8,145 bases of DNA from Opitutia bacterium UBA977 (GTDB lineage Bacteria > Verrucomicrobiota > Verrucomicrobiia > Opitutales > Coraliomargaritaceae). The position numbers and the translations under genes were made by a program. The stretch spans positions 49,237 to 57,381 of the forward strand of contig DBBT01000103.1 in NCBI GenBank assembly GCA_002292345.1. The letters are read 5' to 3'. Under the pieces are notes generated by a model. The model had not been told where the DNA came from. It saw only the letters and a list, made by a program, of their open reading frames with translations, and did not search any database. Below are positions 7,828 through 8,145 of the stretch, piece by piece (position 1 is the first letter of the stretch; the number at the start of each line of letters is the position of its first letter).

Positions 7828-7860
7828 TTGACAGTGAGTCACTAAAAGGTGACCTATCAT
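7828..7860 (+). promoter_or_regulatory. TTGACA box with overlapping inverted repeat upstream of the desaturase
   Basis: A consensus TTGACA (7828-7833) points toward the desaturase. It is followed by GTCAC, spacer TAAAAG, GTGAC (7838-7853) and then TATCAT (7855-7860). The TTGACA to TATCAT spacing is 21 bases, longer than a normal sigma-70 spacer, so this may be an operator beside a promoter rather than a simple promoter. Low confidence. Confidence 0.3.
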
Positions 7861-7889
7861 CTTTGCTCAGATGGACAATTAAGGTACTC

Positions 7890-7907
7890 GTTGCAATGTA
7901 TTGTAAC
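7890..7907. promoter_or_regulatory. Near-perfect 18-bp dyad upstream of the desaturase (candidate operator)
   Basis: GTTGCAAT (7890-7897), centre GT, ATTGTAAC (7900-7907): the two 8-base arms are complementary except at one pair. The site lies 71 bases upstream of the desaturase ATG. Its size and form fit an operator for a dimeric regulator, but no motif family is recognised and chance is possible in A/T-rich DNA. Confidence 0.35.
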
Positions 7908-7978
7908 AGACCTTGTTCAAATGGAAATTTAGATGCTAATCTACAGCGGTACGTCAGATATTTGTACACTTGCTACTT

Positions 7979-8145
7979 ATGAAAATTAAAAATTGGGACA
8001 TTTTTGCGTTCATCGTCTTTTATCACTTATTACTTGTGGTATTGATCCCCGCTGCGATCGCTGCAGTCAGTTGGCCCGCTATTATATTATTTCTGGTCAC
8101 TTACATCATTGGTGGCATGTCGATCACTGTCGGCTACCATCGTCT
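7979..8145 (+). CDS. Membrane fatty acid desaturase (delta-9 acyl-CoA desaturase type), 5' part only
   Basis: Only the first 56 residues are visible before the window ends. After MKIKNWD come two hydrophobic stretches (about 8-30 and 33-51) separated by a short turn. The second runs into SITVGYHRL, the start of the first histidine box (HRxxSH) of stearoyl/acyl-CoA desaturases of the OLE1/DesC type. Known members are di-iron integral membrane enzymes that put a cis double bond into acyl chains at the cytoplasmic face, usually using ferredoxin or cytochrome-type electron donors. The ATG at 7979 is preferred because an in-frame TAA lies at 7937 and the opening resembles known relatives; TTG at 7970 is a weaker alternative. 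No Shine-Dalgarno is present. Only the first histidine of box 1 is in view, so the other boxes and the exact subfamily cannot be checked. Confidence 0.83.
   Translation, partial: MKIKNWDIFAFIVFYHLLLVVLIPAAIAAVSWPAIILFLVTYIIGGMSITVGYHR

Overview
This window looks like an ordinary chromosomal housekeeping segment from a bacterium of the PVC group. My best guess is a marine member of Verrucomicrobiota, class Opitutae. That placement is inference. It rests on FabD having GLSLGE instead of GHSLGE at the nucleophile elbow, a signal peptidase I with a long insert between its catalytic boxes, the compact gap-pgk-tpiA cluster, and seven gene starts that all lack a Shine-Dalgarno motif. No 16S or phylogeny was available.

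Layout: six genes lie on the minus strand and are transcribed from right to left. They are gap (GAPDH, 7594 to 6569), pgk (6373 to 5180), tpiA (5073 to 4294), fabD (4129 to 3224), lepA (3059 to 1248) and lepB (1199, running off the left edge). On the plus strand a membrane fatty acid desaturase starts at 7979 and runs off the right edge. It is divergent from gap across a 384-base intergenic region that contains several palindromes.

How the genes work together: gap, pgk and tpiA encode three enzymes of lower glycolysis (triose phosphate to 3-phosphoglycerate). fabD loads malonate onto acyl carrier protein for fatty acid synthesis. lepA (EF4) and lepB (signal peptidase I) sit 48 bases apart in the same order as the E. 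coli lepA-lepB operon. The cut-off desaturase would act on acyl chains. Strong hairpin-plus-T-tract terminators follow gap and tpiA and a weaker one follows fabD, so the row is probably several short transcription units. The pgk-tpiA gap holds a compound, mutually exclusive RNA structure that could end or attenuate transcription.

I found no mobile element, CRISPR array, RNA gene or obvious new multi-gene system. The points most worth a second look are the roughly 140-residue insert in signal peptidase I, the pgk-tpiA leader structure, the paired perfect palindromes upstream of gap, the dyads upstream of the desaturase, and the complete lack of Shine-Dalgarno sequences.
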